Positions 30,840 to 43,411 of a stretch of DNA of 64,000 nucleotides are shown here, one piece after another. The notes under the pieces were generated by a model. It searched no databases. It was not told the origin of the DNA and saw only the letters and a program-made list of their open reading frames with translations. Source of the stretch: Rapana venosa (Eukaryota > Mollusca > Gastropoda > Neogastropoda > Muricidae); NCBI GenBank assembly GCA_028751875.1, contig CM054159.1:2591694-2655693 (forward strand). Reading direction: 5' to 3'. A program made the position numbers and the translations under genes. How positions within the stretch are numbered: position 1 is the first letter of the stretch; the number at the start of each line of letters is the position of its first letter.

Positions 30840-33800
30840 TTTTAAAAGAATGGGGGCAAAATTCGGGACGGGTGGGCTTATAAATGTTCAAAAAATTTTA
30901 GATACAGAATCCCATAGTAATTTGGTACAACTGTTTTTTAAAATGAAAATGGGGCAGCGGAAGATTGAATATTTTGTCTTAAATTTGTCCGGCCCTTTAA
31001 TGACCCCAAAGGCAAAACTTTTTCCCAGCAAAATAGACCCCCAAAGCCTAATGCATTTAGACTCTGTTTGCTCCAAGCATGTATTCTTCCAACATCATTA
31101 AAATTTTTCCCTTTGTTTTTATAAAACCCTTAGAAAAAGAGAAAACTTTTTGGGGGTAAGTTTTTTTTTCCCCCCTTGGGGATTTTTTATTTTTTTGGGT
31201 CTCAGCTGTGTTTTCACCGGTACATTCCTTTTTTTTATTATTTTTTGGGTTTCAGTAGCCCCTCTTCATGAAAAGGGCCAAGGGCCCTTTTTTTAAATAA
31301 ATTTTTTAAGTCTCTCTCTCTCCATTTTATAAAAATTAAATATTAAAATTATATAAATTAAATATTTATAATATATATTATTTTATAATATATATAATAT
31401 AGGTAAGGAAAGCACTGGTTTTTGTATCTAAAAATTATAATTTTAAGTCAAATGCGGTTATTTAAAGGGTGGGCAATGGGACCGGGCAAAAAATTTTTTC
31501 CCCTTTGGTGAATTTTGGGGCTACTGAAAAATTTGGGGGTTTGGGGAAGGGGGGGGGGGTTTAAAAGAGAGAGGGACAGATAGGGTTTAAGGAGAAAAGG
31601 GGAGAGGAGAGAGAAAAGAGGGGAGAGAGAGAGAGAGAGGGGAGAGAGATGGGATTACCCCAAAACCCACTACTCTCTTTCTTGTTGTGTTTAAATTTTC
31701 CCTTTGGATGTCCCCTGTTTCTTGCAAAAAAAGATAAAACATCAAAAAAATTTAATTTTAAAAAAAGGAAAAAAAAGCTAAAATTCATTGAAACCCTTGT
31801 TTTTAGCTCAGGTAAAGACAGTTTGGGCTTCTTTTTTGTACCAAACCCAAATTTCAAATCATAAGGACCTTAAAAGGTTTTGGGAAGAAATTTCCCCCTG
31901 GGGGGGAAAGAAAAAAAAGGGGTTAGGGTTTAAAAATTTTGGCCGTGAGACCCGGAAAACAAAGAATTTCCTTTAAAAATTTAAAAAAAAGCAGATGGTT
32001 TGGAAAAATTTTTCAAAAACGGGGTGCATCTGGAAGGACTGTCATTAAGGGTTTGAAACTATGAAAGAAGAGGGAAAAAAAACAGAGTATAAAGAACCCC
32101 CAAAACCCGAAAACAGTTCATGCATTAAATGCTTTTTTCCCCCCCAAATTTTAGTGGATTTAAGTTAAAAGATGCTTTTTCTGCTCTTCTACTAAGAAAA
32201 AAAAACTGTCGGGCTAGATGCAGTTTCTAAAAAGACAAGCCCCAAAAAATCACCCCAAACTTTTTTTTACTAATGCATAAAATGTTCAATAAAAGTTGGG
32301 GGGTTGAAGGTGTTATGCCAGTGGGATTTTGGGAAAAATCTATTGTCATTCCCCAATTTTATAAACAGGGGGAAAAACCCAAAAAAAGACAAAAATAACT
32401 TCAGGCCAATTGGGTTTTTACCTCCACATGGCAACTAAATTTTGGGGAGAATTATTCTTAAAAAAAGGGTGATTACTTCTGTTAAAAATAAAAAAAATCC
32501 CGGTTTAAACAAGCGGGGTTTTCGAAAAAGAAAGATCGGGCCCTAGATAAATTGGTTTAACTTAACAAAGCAATTAAAAAAAAGTTTTCAAGAAGAAAAA
32601 GGGAAAAAAGTTCTTGCAAAATTTTTTTTTATATAAAAAGGGCGTATGATCAAGTTGGCATTTCTAAGTTGCTGTTTAAACTAAAAGGGGGTCTGGGTTT
32701 TTTGGGGGGGATTTTTTTTAATTATATTAAAAGTTTTTTGACTAATAGAAGTATACAAAGGGTTTGAATAGTAAATCATTTCTAGTTTTAGATCTCTGCA
32801 AATTTGGGGCTAAACCCCCAAAGGTTTTGTAATTTTCGCCTCTCTTTTTTAATTTTTTTCTTTCGATCTACCTATGAAATTGTCAAAGGAAGTGTCTTTT
32901 TGTGCAATATGCAGATGTAAATGTATGTGGATGAATGTGTCCCATGAAAAAAACACACCAAAAAGAGCGTTTAAATACAATTTAAAAAAAGGGATACCAG
33001 AACCACTTAACAAAAAACGATAATTATTAAAAGCCGAAAAAGGAAATTTTCTTTTTCCACAGAAAAAACGTTTCACGGGGCTTTTTTAACAATGGGAGTA
33101 ACCAGATACCACCGCATTTAGAATTTGGACCCAAAATGATTGATTTTTAAAAACACCGGGAAAGTTTTGGGTGGTTTTTCCACTTCTAAGCTAACTTGGA
33201 ATGCACCCTATCGGGAAAAAGAATTTGACTAAGGGGAAAGAAAGGCTTAAACTTTTTTAGATGGAAAATAAACAGTTCTGGGGCCAAGCACATTAAAAAA
33301 TTTAAATATTTAGCTACTTTCTTATTCGGTTAAAATTTTTCGATGGTCAAAAGGTCTATTTCAGTGTCCCAAATATTTACTTAAAAAAATTAAAAAAGTA
33401 TTGAATGCAAAGCATACAGGCTTGCTCTTGGTGTGCCCTTTTCACCTTCACCCGGGAAAATATAACGAATCCGGGTAATTTCCTTTAGTTATTTTCCCTC
33501 AATGGCAATTTCTAAAAAATTTTTTCTTAAAAAAAAAACGACAGAAAACTTTAAATTTTTGAAAAAAATAGAAGTAAAACAGAAAATTTAATTTTCCCAA
33601 AAGAAAACGAAATATATATCCTCTTTTTAAAAACCCCTAAAAAACATGGGTTTTGGGTCTGATACAAAAAATCTGAAGGGCAAAACAAAAACAGCTGGAA
33701 CACGAGAAACAATTTACTTGCCCCCCTTTGGGATTAAAAAAGCACACTTTGGGTAAAAGAGGGGGTCTTTAAAGTAAACAAAAATGACCCAATTTTAAAA

Positions 33801-34775
33801 TAATGGTTTTTGAAGTCCGATCCCCCAACCACAAAAAAATATTTTTACCAATTTTCCAAAATTTAAAAACAGACGGATACGTTTTTTAATCAAAAAAAAT
33901 GGTTTTTTGCTTTTGGGTTTTAAACCCGCTTTAAAAATTGAAAAATCTTAAATTTTGTTGGTTTGATTTTCACTCGATATTTCCCCAGAAAATTGTAGGG
34001 AATTTCAAAAGGGGCTTACTTATATTTTTGATTTTGCCGTTGTGTATATTTCAAATTCTTTTTTTGGTTTTATTCTAAATCGGTATTGTTGCTTTAAAAT
34101 CCCCCAAATTTTAAGGAAAAAATTCGAAAAAACCAAAAATTTGAGATTAAGGCCTTTTCATAACCCCTCTTTTAAAAATTAAAAGGGGATAAGTTTGAAT
34201 TTTTTTTTTTGGTTTTCCCTTCACACACTTGGTTTTTTTTCCAAATGAGTGGGCGGAAAAGAGGGTGGGGCCCAAAAAAGGGGGCAAAAAAAAGGACGGG
34301 GTGCAATAGAATTGCCCTTGTTTATCCTTACAAGGAAGGGTTTTTAGCTTTCTAAACAAAAAAATTTATGGAAAAAGGGCCCGACAAATAATCAGCAAAA
34401 AAAGAAAAAAACTTTTAAAATAGAACTGCCCAAACAATCCCCAAAATTTAACAGTGGTGAACCCTTTTAGAAGTTAGTACAAGTGTTTTTTACTAAAGGG
34501 GAAATTTAAAAATTTAATTTTATAGAATAAACTAAATGCATTGTTAAAACCCAAAAAAGCAAAAAAAAGGTAAATGCCCTGTGTGGGGAAATATCACTAA
34601 TACTCCTATACTTTTTTTACTGCCAGAGTGGGAAAACCCTTTTAAAGCCCCCTTTTTTTGAAAAATCCCCCCCACCGCATATTTTTCCAAACTAAAACTA
34701 GCATTTTAAATTTTGGGAAAAGGGCTTTGTCACAGTCCCATAGGGCATTTGTTTTTAGTTACATTAAAAGTTAAT
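30840..34775 (+). mobile_element. I/Nimb-like LINE (RT plus RNase H), badly sequenced
   Basis: Translated similarity appears in pieces: KSIVIPQ/IL-like strand near 32335-32360 followed by NFRPIG (32398-32415); QAGFRKRK near 32510-32530; YDQVGISKLLFKL near 32645-32685. The S-K-S-V RNase H box is at about 34075-34095. Every frame is broken by insertions in A, G, T and C runs. A cleaner reverse-complement copy lies at 45178-48260. The left boundary is uncertain. Assignment to the I/Nimb group is inference from RNase H presence. Confidence 0.6.
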
Positions 34776-35285
34776 GACTTTTGTTTGTTTGGGTTTTCTT
34801 GTTAATGATTCTTTTTTTGCATTGCCAAGTTTTTTTTTCGGGTTTATTTTTTTTTTTTTTTTTTTTAAAATTTTTTTTAAATTTTTTTTTAATTTTTTTT
34901 TTTTAATAACCCAAACCACCCAACCCCCCCTTTTTTTTTTTTTTTTTTTGGGGGGGGGGGCTTTTTTTTCCCCCCTCTAATATCACTAAAAATGAAAAAA
35001 CGGGAAAATTGGGCAAAAAAACAACAAGGTTATATAATAATCATGCTTTTTTTTTCGACACTCCAAGCACAGCAGGGGTTTTGCAGAAAGAATGAAGACT
35101 GGGGGGGAGCCCTTGGGCCCCTCCACTTTCTCTCTGACTTCATGCAAAAGCCCGAAAATGGAGCCAGACCAAAAACCATGGCTTTCCCTTTTTCAGAAGG
35201 GTTTTGTGTGGCCTTTCACGTCTGAGGCATTAAGGGCCCCGTTCCGCAAAGGCAAGTAAAACCTAAAGGGGGGGGGTTGGCTGCG
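34776..35285. other. Low-quality T-rich sequence
   Basis: Dominated by T runs (34845-34950). Mirrors about 44500-45170, which also has A-rich runs. No gene evidence. Confidence 0.6.
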
Positions 35286-35665
35286 TCCCAAAAACATTTA
35301 TTTATTTATTCCCTTTTTTTTATTTTTGAAATAATAGAAAAAAAAGCACTCGTGTGTTTCTTTTTTTTTAAAAAAAAATCCTGTCCCCTTTTTGTATGCA
35401 GTTTTTTTAATTATATTTCCCTTCCCGCAGGCAAAACACTGTTCCCACCCCTTTCCCAAAAAACGGAACAAGGGTTTTAACATTTCGCGCAAGATGTTCT
35501 AAAGTGCGTTCGCACACGGGGCCCTCCGTTTATAATCTCATCTGGACTTTTGGGGGAGAGCGGGTCTGCCCCTGTGTTAAATCCCGTGGAAAAAAAACCC
35601 CTGAACGGGATTCGAACCCAGGTTTAGCAGATTAAGAGCGCAATGGCTTACTCACCCCCCTGGGG
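35286..35665 (-). mobile_element. tRNA-type SINE, full length but corrupted
   Basis: Minus-strand copy recognisable by GCGCAAGATGTTCTAAAGTG, CGTTCGCACACGGGGCCC, TGGACTTTTGGGGGAGAGC and the head GAACGGGATTCGAACCCAG. Homopolymers are expanded throughout. Its head matches the remnant at 44030-44085 in the other arm. Confidence 0.8.
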
Positions 35666-36000
35666 GCTCCGGGTATGCTTGCCAAAGCGAGCATTGCAAG
35701 AATAGGATCCCTGCCCTTTCCCAAACCAAAGGGGTTTGAAAAGGCACTAAGGTGGAACCCCCTCCCGGTTGGGGGTTGGGCACCCGGGCTTTAACCCAAA
35801 CCGGGCCCGTAAAAAAAAGAGCAGTTTCGGAAAAAAGAAAAAGAGAAAAATTTCTATTTTTTTTTGCGAAAGGGCCCTCCCGGGTTTCCCGTGAGACTCG
35901 TATGAATTTCTGATTTGGGCCCCGCCCCGGGGGAAGGGACCAAAAAGGGAAAAGGGAAAACCTGAAACCCACAAAACTAAGATCAGACTTTTGGGCATTG
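35666..36000. other. Low-quality sequence at contig end
   Basis: Homopolymer-rich sequence running into the gap. No recognisable repeat or gene. Confidence 0.5.
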
Positions 36001-36500
36001 NNNNNNNNNNNNNNNNNNNNNNNNNNNNNNNNNNNNNNNNNNNNNNNNNNNNNNNNNNNNNNNNNNNNNNNNNNNNNNNNNNNNNNNNNNNNNNNNNNNN
36101 NNNNNNNNNNNNNNNNNNNNNNNNNNNNNNNNNNNNNNNNNNNNNNNNNNNNNNNNNNNNNNNNNNNNNNNNNNNNNNNNNNNNNNNNNNNNNNNNNNNN
36201 NNNNNNNNNNNNNNNNNNNNNNNNNNNNNNNNNNNNNNNNNNNNNNNNNNNNNNNNNNNNNNNNNNNNNNNNNNNNNNNNNNNNNNNNNNNNNNNNNNNN
36301 NNNNNNNNNNNNNNNNNNNNNNNNNNNNNNNNNNNNNNNNNNNNNNNNNNNNNNNNNNNNNNNNNNNNNNNNNNNNNNNNNNNNNNNNNNNNNNNNNNNN
36401 NNNNNNNNNNNNNNNNNNNNNNNNNNNNNNNNNNNNNNNNNNNNNNNNNNNNNNNNNNNNNNNNNNNNNNNNNNNNNNNNNNNNNNNNNNNNNNNNNNNN
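36001..36500. other. Assembly gap, exactly 500 N
   Basis: Placeholder-length gap at the junction between the two inverted arms. Sequence on both sides is of poor quality. Confidence 0.99.
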
Positions 36501-38032
36501 ATTTTTTTCCCGAGCATGTAGAAATTTTTAATTTTTTTCCCGTTTTTAAAAAATTTTTTTCCCCTTTTTTTTTAAACCACGGGAAAGATAATTTCAATTT
36601 TTGTTTTCAACTTTGCTCAAACGGGTTTCAGTAACAAATCTGAGTTGACTATGCACCCATGTGTTTCGGCAATCTCCGAATCTTCACGTTTTCATATTTT
36701 GTTGTTCCTAAGATCGACGTTGCACGGCGACATGATGTGAAGTTGAATTTTTCCCTGTGTTTCGGTGGTTACCCTTAGTTCACTTTGTTTCCCCCGACAT
36801 TAAAATTTTTATTACTTTCGCAGTGTCATTTTAGTAGCACTTAATTCGGATGGGGATGGGATTTATATTCTATTGGTAGGGGTTGTTTTGGAGAAGGGGG
36901 GGGGGGGATATGTCATGGAGAGAGGGAAAGAGAGAAGGTGGTGGATATTCGGGTGGGGTTTTGTGGATAAAAAGAGGGGGGAAGGGGGTTTCCTGTAAAA
37001 CTGTTTTCACATCCCATCCCATAAGTTGCTGTATATTTCCACTGTTGCCTTGTAATTGTGTTTTACTACTGTACTTAACATTGTTTTCTTCATTCTCCAT
37101 GTACCAAATGAACTTTTTTTTTTCCAAGCTATCATGATTTTTGTTCCTGGTGAAAAATAATATGGTTTTTTTGTGTATTATCATTGTGGAAGTATACCCC
37201 ATTATTTTCCATTATTTTCTTTTTATTTTTTTTTGTTTGGTTGGTTTTTTTGGGAATTTGTCTTTTCTTTCTTTTTTTTTCAAGGATGATTTGATTTTTT
37301 TGTTTTTTTTCCCCACAAAGATATAACTTGATTTGGCAACATATGCAGTCAAGGATTCATGGATGATAATTTGAGTCAGTCAGGGTTGATGCTTGTAGTT
37401 GGATTCATTTTCTTTTTGTTTTTTTAAACCTTTTTTTTTTCCTTTAATTTTGTTTTACTTTTATTGCTACATCTCAAGGACTTGAATGTACTCTCTTCTC
37501 AGTCACAAAAGGTAAAAGAACGAAGTCAAGCTATTTTATTTTTCTAGCCTAGGTTTGCTATTGTCTCCTATCCAATATTGAAAGCAGCAGAAAAGCATGT
37601 GCTATGAAGGATGAGGCAGTAGTACCAAGTATAGAGTGGTGGTTGTATAGCCTGCACACAGTTGATGAAGAAGGGAAACAAAGCACACACTTTCCACGTG
37701 AAGATAGTGTGAGTGATCCATCATTTTGAGATGTCTGTGTGTTCTTTGATTTTAACTCCACAAAAATATATATGTGAGGTAGATTGTTGAAACGGAACTT
37801 TTTTGTTTTGTTTTGTTTTAGGAGTGGTTTGGGAATAGTTGGGTTGTTTTTGTTTGCCTTTATTAAATATTGCAAGAAGACCAATTAATGTACGGTTAGG
37901 GGCAGCAAAAGGAAGAAAAAAGGTAAAGGTGTTCATAGTGCAAGTGAGAGGTTACTTCGCCACAAGTGGGGTTGGAATGTGCAATAAATTTGGACAGAGG
38001 TAGTTTGGGATTGATGGGATGGGTGACGGGGG
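36501..38032. other. Unassigned sequence right of the gap
   Basis: T-rich on the + strand, with no recognisable family or mirrored partner in the left arm. Open frames up to 110 codons show no domain. Quality improves from about 36600. Confidence 0.5.
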
Positions 38033-38419
38033 TTTATTTACCCCTAATCCCTATAAACACAAAAAACAAATATCTTCCCCCCCAATATTAAACAAATATC
38101 TCTCAAAAACCAACTAAAATACTATAACACTCCACCCAAACCTCCTAAAATCAATCTTCCCCCATTCCAATTATCACCTCAATTTCCCCCCCCCCCCCCA
38201 TATCACACCATTTACCCTTCATATTTAATAAATCTTAAAATCCACCACATAAAATATCCCTTAAAATTAAATTACCACCCATCCCTCACTAAAAATAAAA
38301 AATCCTCAAATTCACCCCCCTATTTAAATTAATCTCATAAAAACCATTACCCCCCTTTCCAAAACAAAAATTAAACTTCTTCTCCCACAAAACAAACATC
38401 AAATCCACATTATTTAATA
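38033..38419. other. G-free tract, 387 bases
   Basis: No G on the + strand; only A, C and T with runs of C. Ends abruptly at ordinary sequence (ATAGAAACGTATTGCAGG). Confidence 0.95.
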
Positions 38420-39029
38420 GAAACGTATTGCAGGTTACGATCAGTGCCTAGTTCTTATTCATATCTTTTACTCGGTGTGCTCCTTCGCTCTGAGATTAGA
38501 GAGAGAGAACCCAAAAACTTCCCCAAATCAATCTACATCCCCCCACCCCATCCCCCCCCACAATAAAAATCAACTCAAAACACCTATCCCCTGTGTATAT
38601 CAATACACACTGAATATTGGGTTGGTCTTCAGATTTTGAACTAGACCTTTTCAATTCTGATTAGACAAGGACACATTGTATTGGCTCTTCAAGATTTTAA
38701 TTAAACTGAGACCTTTTCAATTTTGAATTAGACAGGAATTAGTTGAGGAATGTTTGGGGAGTGAGTTTCACTTTGCCGCGTCAGAGAGTTTAATTTTAAT
38801 CCATCCACTTATAAGAGCGAGTAATTCACGCACCCCCCTCAGTAATTCAATATCTCTTAAAAACATATAATAGATACACATAATTCCTCCCCCCCCATCT
38901 ATCCAACCTTTAACAACCCAAATAACCATTATCTACATTCCACAAATACTAATTATAATCTCCGCACACCGTCAATAATCTGTGGGGTGTGAGGGGGGGG
39001 GCGGGGTCTTACACAATATCTACAATATG
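38420..39029. other. Mixed ordinary and G-poor sequence
   Basis: Normal composition at 38420-38520 and 38600-38830, G-poor elsewhere. No gene recognised. Confidence 0.5.
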
Positions 39030-39355
39030 TCTATATCTCCCTTCTCTAATTAACCATACCATACACACCCAAACAAACACCACCCCCAACCACCCCCCCA
39101 CACCCACACTACACACACACTCTCCTCCAACCCACTACCCCCCCCCCTCCCCACAACCACAAATATATCCAACCCAACCAAACCCTACCAACACCTATCA
39201 TCCAAATCATTCCAACACATAATACCCCATCAACATACCAACCCCCCCATCCCCCCAATTATTATATTTTAATCATTTCAATCTACACCCCCAACCCCAC
39301 CCCAACCTCACACAAACCATATCCCTCCAAAACCACCAATAACACAACACTCTAT
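39030..39355. other. G-free tract, 326 bases
   Basis: A, C and T only, many CCCCC runs. Followed by ordinary sequence with a CGCGCGCACGCGCTCGCGCG patch at about 39530-39550. Confidence 0.95.
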
Positions 39356-39817
39356 GTTTCTGTTGTTTCCTTTTCATCATCACACCCTCCCCCAACTATC
39401 TCCTAATTATCTTCCTTATATTTACCCCCCCATCTCCAGCTTTTTATATAAATCTCCCACCCGCACCCCAATATTAACACGCTCGGCTCACCAAAATTCT
39501 CTCTGTATGCCAATTCAGATTACGCCCTCGCGCGCACGCGCTCGCGCGCCCGGTGTGTGTGTAAGCGGCAGTGTGACGCAATTTCGCTCCATATAAGCGA
39601 CACAATTAGTAGCTGTGTCTGAGCGTGCACGAGAAGATAGAAACAACTTCTCCAGAAAAGAAAAATACATAAATAAACCTCATTATTTTCCTTTTTTTTC
39701 CCAGCTAGAACTCCAAGGTTCACAATGGTGAGATTTGCGTATGCAACCGTTTTTTACCCACCACTAAGGTAGCCTCATTTGCTTTGGGGATTAAATAGAT
39801 AAGAAAATGAATAGTAG

Positions 39818-40110
39818 GGAAAAGGTAATTGTTGGCCATAACCTATAAGGTCGTAGGGGAGCCAGGCGTCAGAGTACTCACTTCTCTTAGGGCCTAGGAT
39901 ATATGAGGGCGGCGCCCCGCCATCTACTCTCCCTCGCTGTTTACCTTCCCTGACCCTAAGAGGGCAGGGTTGGAACCCATTTACAGTGGGGGAACTGTAC
40001 TGAAGCCAAGGCGCGCAATACGGTCCCCATCCAACTGTAACCACGCTCGACGTGCTTAACTTGGGCTGGGGAAAGCGAGGTGCTCCGACCACTGAGGATA
40101 TCCCGACCCC
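39818..40110 (-). mobile_element. 5S-rRNA-like SINE, minus strand, nearly complete
   Basis: Minus-strand order: GGGTCGGGATATCCTCAGTG, GTCGGAGCACCTCGC, AAGTTAAGCACGTCGAGCG (5S box A-like), GGTTACAGTTGGATGGGGAC (5S box C-like). Then come GCGCGCCTTGGCTTCAGTAC, AACCCTGCCCTCTTAGGGT, GGGCGCCGCCCTC and CTCCCCTACGACCTTATAGG. It ends in an AATTACC/TTTTCC tail. It has no mirrored partner, being in the spacer. Confidence 0.82.
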
Positions 40111-40439
40111 CTTAAACGGAATCAGTTAGAATTTTTTTTTTTAAAGGGGTATGATCATTGATGACTGACTGTCCTAGAGGTCAGTTCAACTTTGACTGGT
40201 ATGTCTTGCCTTGGTAGATTGATGGATGGATGGATGGTGGTATGGAGAACAGAAACAAACCCAAGTACCGTCTGCAGGCTATACTTGTCAGAATGAAGAC
40301 TGCAAGTGCTGGAGCATTCAGGAAAAAAAACAACTAGAAAACTAACGAATTACTTGGGACTACGCATTTAGCCTTATTCATTATTGAACAAAAACACGAG
40401 CTACATTTCGGGTACATTCGTTTTGTTACTCACGGCTAG

Positions 40440-40500
40440 AGTGTGTGGGGAGGAGGGGGGAGGAACGGGATAGCCTGGTGGTTAGAGTAATGCGCATCAT
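40440..40500 (+). mobile_element. tRNA-type SINE head fragment next to LINE tail
   Basis: AACGGGATAGCCTGGTGGTT then AGAGTAATGCGCATC matches the A-box half of the SINE head, after which (ATC)n of the adjacent LINE begins. Too short to call more. Confidence 0.5.
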
Positions 40501-40785
40501 CATCATCATTAACCATTACACCCAGTGGTGTGGAGGGCAGCAACAAAGCGCTTCCACTCCTGCCTTCCTGGGCCAACCTCGTCACAGACACCCCAAAAGT
40601 GCTGCTGCCTGCCTTCATTCACTTTCACAGTCCTCCTTCCACGTTTGCTTTTGTACTTTTGGTCTTCCTTTCTTTCTCCTTCCTTTGGGGTCAGTGCAAT
40701 GCTGTTTCTTGTGATTGACTGTGTAGGTCTCTTCTGGGGGGATTAGTCTGCCCAATCCACTTCCCTACTAAATTATCATAATTCG

Positions 40786-41399
40786 CCCATACATCCATAT
40801 CAAACTACTACTTACACCAATTCTCAAAACATTCCCACTTAACTTCTCACAACAATCCTTCCACATTTATATATAATTATCCCCTTCACTCCTAAATCTA
40901 CTTTTCTTTACTACCATAAATTATTACTAACCTATACCTTTCATTTATTACCTCACTCAACCACCACCACCCCCATCTCCACATCCCTACCCTTTCCCTA
41001 CACCACCCCCCCACCACATTACCAACAAACTTCCCCCAAAAAAACCTCCCCATTATAAATATCCCATACATCTAATCACACCCCTCACAATAACCCACCA
41101 CCCACCCCCCCCCACATTCCCAATCCCCTAATAATATTCTTACAACCAAAATATCCTCCACATTAAATCATCATCATCTCCCCCCTTACATATCCAATAC
41201 ATACATTCTCTCCTCTTACCAACCAACCCAAACCCCTTTTATTATATATTTCCACCATAATCCCTTCTACAACTCTACCACCATATAAAATTATCACCAC
41301 CCCCCCCTCTCTCCCCCAAATCCATACATCATAAATCCTCCTCCAACATCATACAACACCCCCATTCACATAATTATATCCCCCCCCCCCCCCCCTATT
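40786..41399. other. G-free tract, 614 bases, inside LINE
   Basis: Longest stretch lacking G on the + strand. It lies between the polymerase and C-terminal parts of the minus-strand RTE-like LINE, where about 600-690 bases of coding sequence would be expected. Confidence 0.95.
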
Positions 41400-42420
41400 G
41401 CCAGCCTCTCACGGGACACCCGCCACTTCCCCCCCCAAGGTCCCCCCCCCCTCCCGCTCTCCAGTGCCACCGAGAACAGGCTCCAGCGATCCCTTCTTGG
41501 GGTGTCTTCTGTCGTCTTCTATCACGCCAATCTAATGGCCAGATGAAGAGGAAACTGCTGCTGAATCTCACATTCTTGTCTTTACTCCAGTCTTGAGTCG
41601 AAGACAGGGTTGCTATGGCCCACAGAGCATCTGAAGTTGTCGTAGAGCTCTTGATAAGGGATGTTACCAGTTTCGATGGGATGCCATTTGTGTCGAAGGA
41701 TACTCCAAATGGCTTGTCTCTGTGTTGGCTGTCAAATGCCTTTTCGAAGTCCACAAAATTCACCCATACAGTGTCTTTGCCACTCTTGCACTGTCGATGA
41801 TGTTGTCTGAAGCGTGATATCTGGGTTCTATACATCTACCTTTGCTTCGCTGAACCCTGCGTGTATCCTTCCTCAGTGCATCATCCACAGCGTCTGATTT
41901 TCTTCTGATGATGACCTTGGCCAGTATCTTGCTGGGCACAGGACAAAAGAGTGATTCCCCTCCAGTTGTGCAGTGGCTAAGGTTCTTTCTTGGGGATTTT
42001 GAGACTATCCACTCCCTTGGGTCCAATCGTCAGTACTTTCTCGTATTTCTTCCATGCAGCTGTGAACAGTGGGGATGATGAAAGTATGTCATCTGCTAGT
42101 TGGTAATTCTGCCGATTGAAAAACAGTGTTCGGCACCAAGGTGTCCTTGCCTGGTGACTGGCGTTTCTTGAGGGTCTCTTGATGGCAGCCCTATCTCTAC
42201 CTGATTGTTGGGGGTGTTGACATTCAATGGCTAAGTCTTTTGTGCTTCTGGGATGGCGGCTGTTCTTTTCAAGGTGGGTGGGTCGGTTGAGTGCTTCCTG
42301 GAAGTGTTCATCCCATCTTTCTTCTTGCTGCTTTCTCGGTATTGTCATCAGTTTCTCTTTTGGCCTGTCCGCTGATTGGAGCCCCCAGCATCCTCTTAAA
42401 TTGGGGGCAATAATTTCTTG
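41400..42420 (-). pseudogene. Reverse transcriptase portion of RTE-like LINE
   Basis: Minus-strand segments in three frames: PRKQQEERWDEHFQEALNRP; SLFCPVPSKILAKVIIRR; KSGKDTVWVNFVDFEKAFDS (motif A); DTNGIPSKLVTSLIKS. The YADD motif would lie at or just beyond 41400 and is not seen. Frameshifts near 41985, 41830 and 41500 abolish coding. Confidence 0.78.
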
Positions 42421-42819
42421 GTGAGCTTGGAGACTGCTCCTGGCGCTTCCTTGGGGTCCGCCGCCCGCTTCTGCCTCAGCGGCCAGCTGGTCATGGCTTC
42501 TCTCTCGTCAACGGACGAGTGCGAAGTCTGCACTGTGCTGGTGCCTCTCTGTGTCATCTCTTCCTGCCTCTTGTAGCCGTGGAAGATTTGAATTGTGCAG
42601 AAGTCTTTCTTGATCTCTCTCCTTTTCTTTGGATGGCAGCGAGGGTTCTTGTTGGATCCAGGTCTATTGTTGGTTTTTTTTTGATATGCTGTTTCCTTTC
42701 ATTTCAATGTACAGTATACAGTCTCAGCTTCATTAGTACTCTTAAAATATAAAATACCATAACATTCTTCCATATTCACAAAAACCCCACAATACCACAC
42801 CCCAACAACCCCAAAAATG

Positions 42820-43131
42820 ACAAAACATACTCCATCTTAACCCACCCACCCCCAACTCAATTAAATTTTAAAAAAACCACACAAACAAAACACATTCATA
42901 TATCACTTACTAATCAACCAAACCACAAAACCAACACCCCACACTACACAAACTACACACACCTACTCCCACAACATTCCCCCATTACCCACATTAACCA
43001 CACACACCCAAACTTTCCTACCCTACTCCAATATTCTACCTTAATTATCCTCTTTACCCCACCCCACCACAACCCCACCTAATAATCCATTCCTCCTCCA
43101 AAATTCCCACTTCACACCCCTAATTCATTTC
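42820..43131. other. G-free tract, 312 bases, inside LINE
   Basis: A, C and T only, between endonuclease and linker parts of the RTE-like LINE. Confidence 0.95.
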
Positions 43132-43411
43132 GTTCCCCACTCCGAGTTTTCCCAGAATACTCTCCCTATGCTCGGTGTTGTCCGCCGGGCTCCTCCGACC
43201 TTGGATTTGAGGTCACCAGTGAAAAGAGATGTTGGTCTGGGGCGGTCGGCTGCGGGGGGGATGTTGGGGGGGAGGGGCGCGCACTGCGTGAGGGTGGGGG
43301 GGGCGGGGGCGGTAGCACTGGATGATGTGATTGGTGATGTGCCTTCCCTTCTGTCTTGTACTCTTTAGTCTGCTGTTGACGGGTTTCCACTTCATACGGC
43401 ATTCGTCAACG

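Larger units (their letters stand above)
11815..36000 (+). repeat. Left arm of a giant imperfect inverted repeat
   Basis: Sequence from about 11.8 kb to 35.7 kb reappears as reverse complement at 64.0 to 43.9 kb, in the same order. Anchor pairs: 11875-12207 with 63606-63950; 13240-13410 with 62360-62500; 19985-20320 with 61383-61735; 24935-25020 with 56485-56600; 25432-25758 with 55741-56085; 28808-28890 with 52500-52575; 30290-30360 with 50490-50590; 34070-34330 with 45600-45850; 35590-35640 with 44030-44080. The end is set by the gap. Homology inside 20-36 kb is blurred by poor sequence. Confidence 0.85.

Noticed and set aside
40786..41399. Bisulfite-like or deaminase G-to-A conversion as a sufficient explanation
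   Set aside because: Pure conversion should leave the LINE recognisable and enrich A; instead C runs dominate and homology is lost, so artefact is more likely, though not proven.
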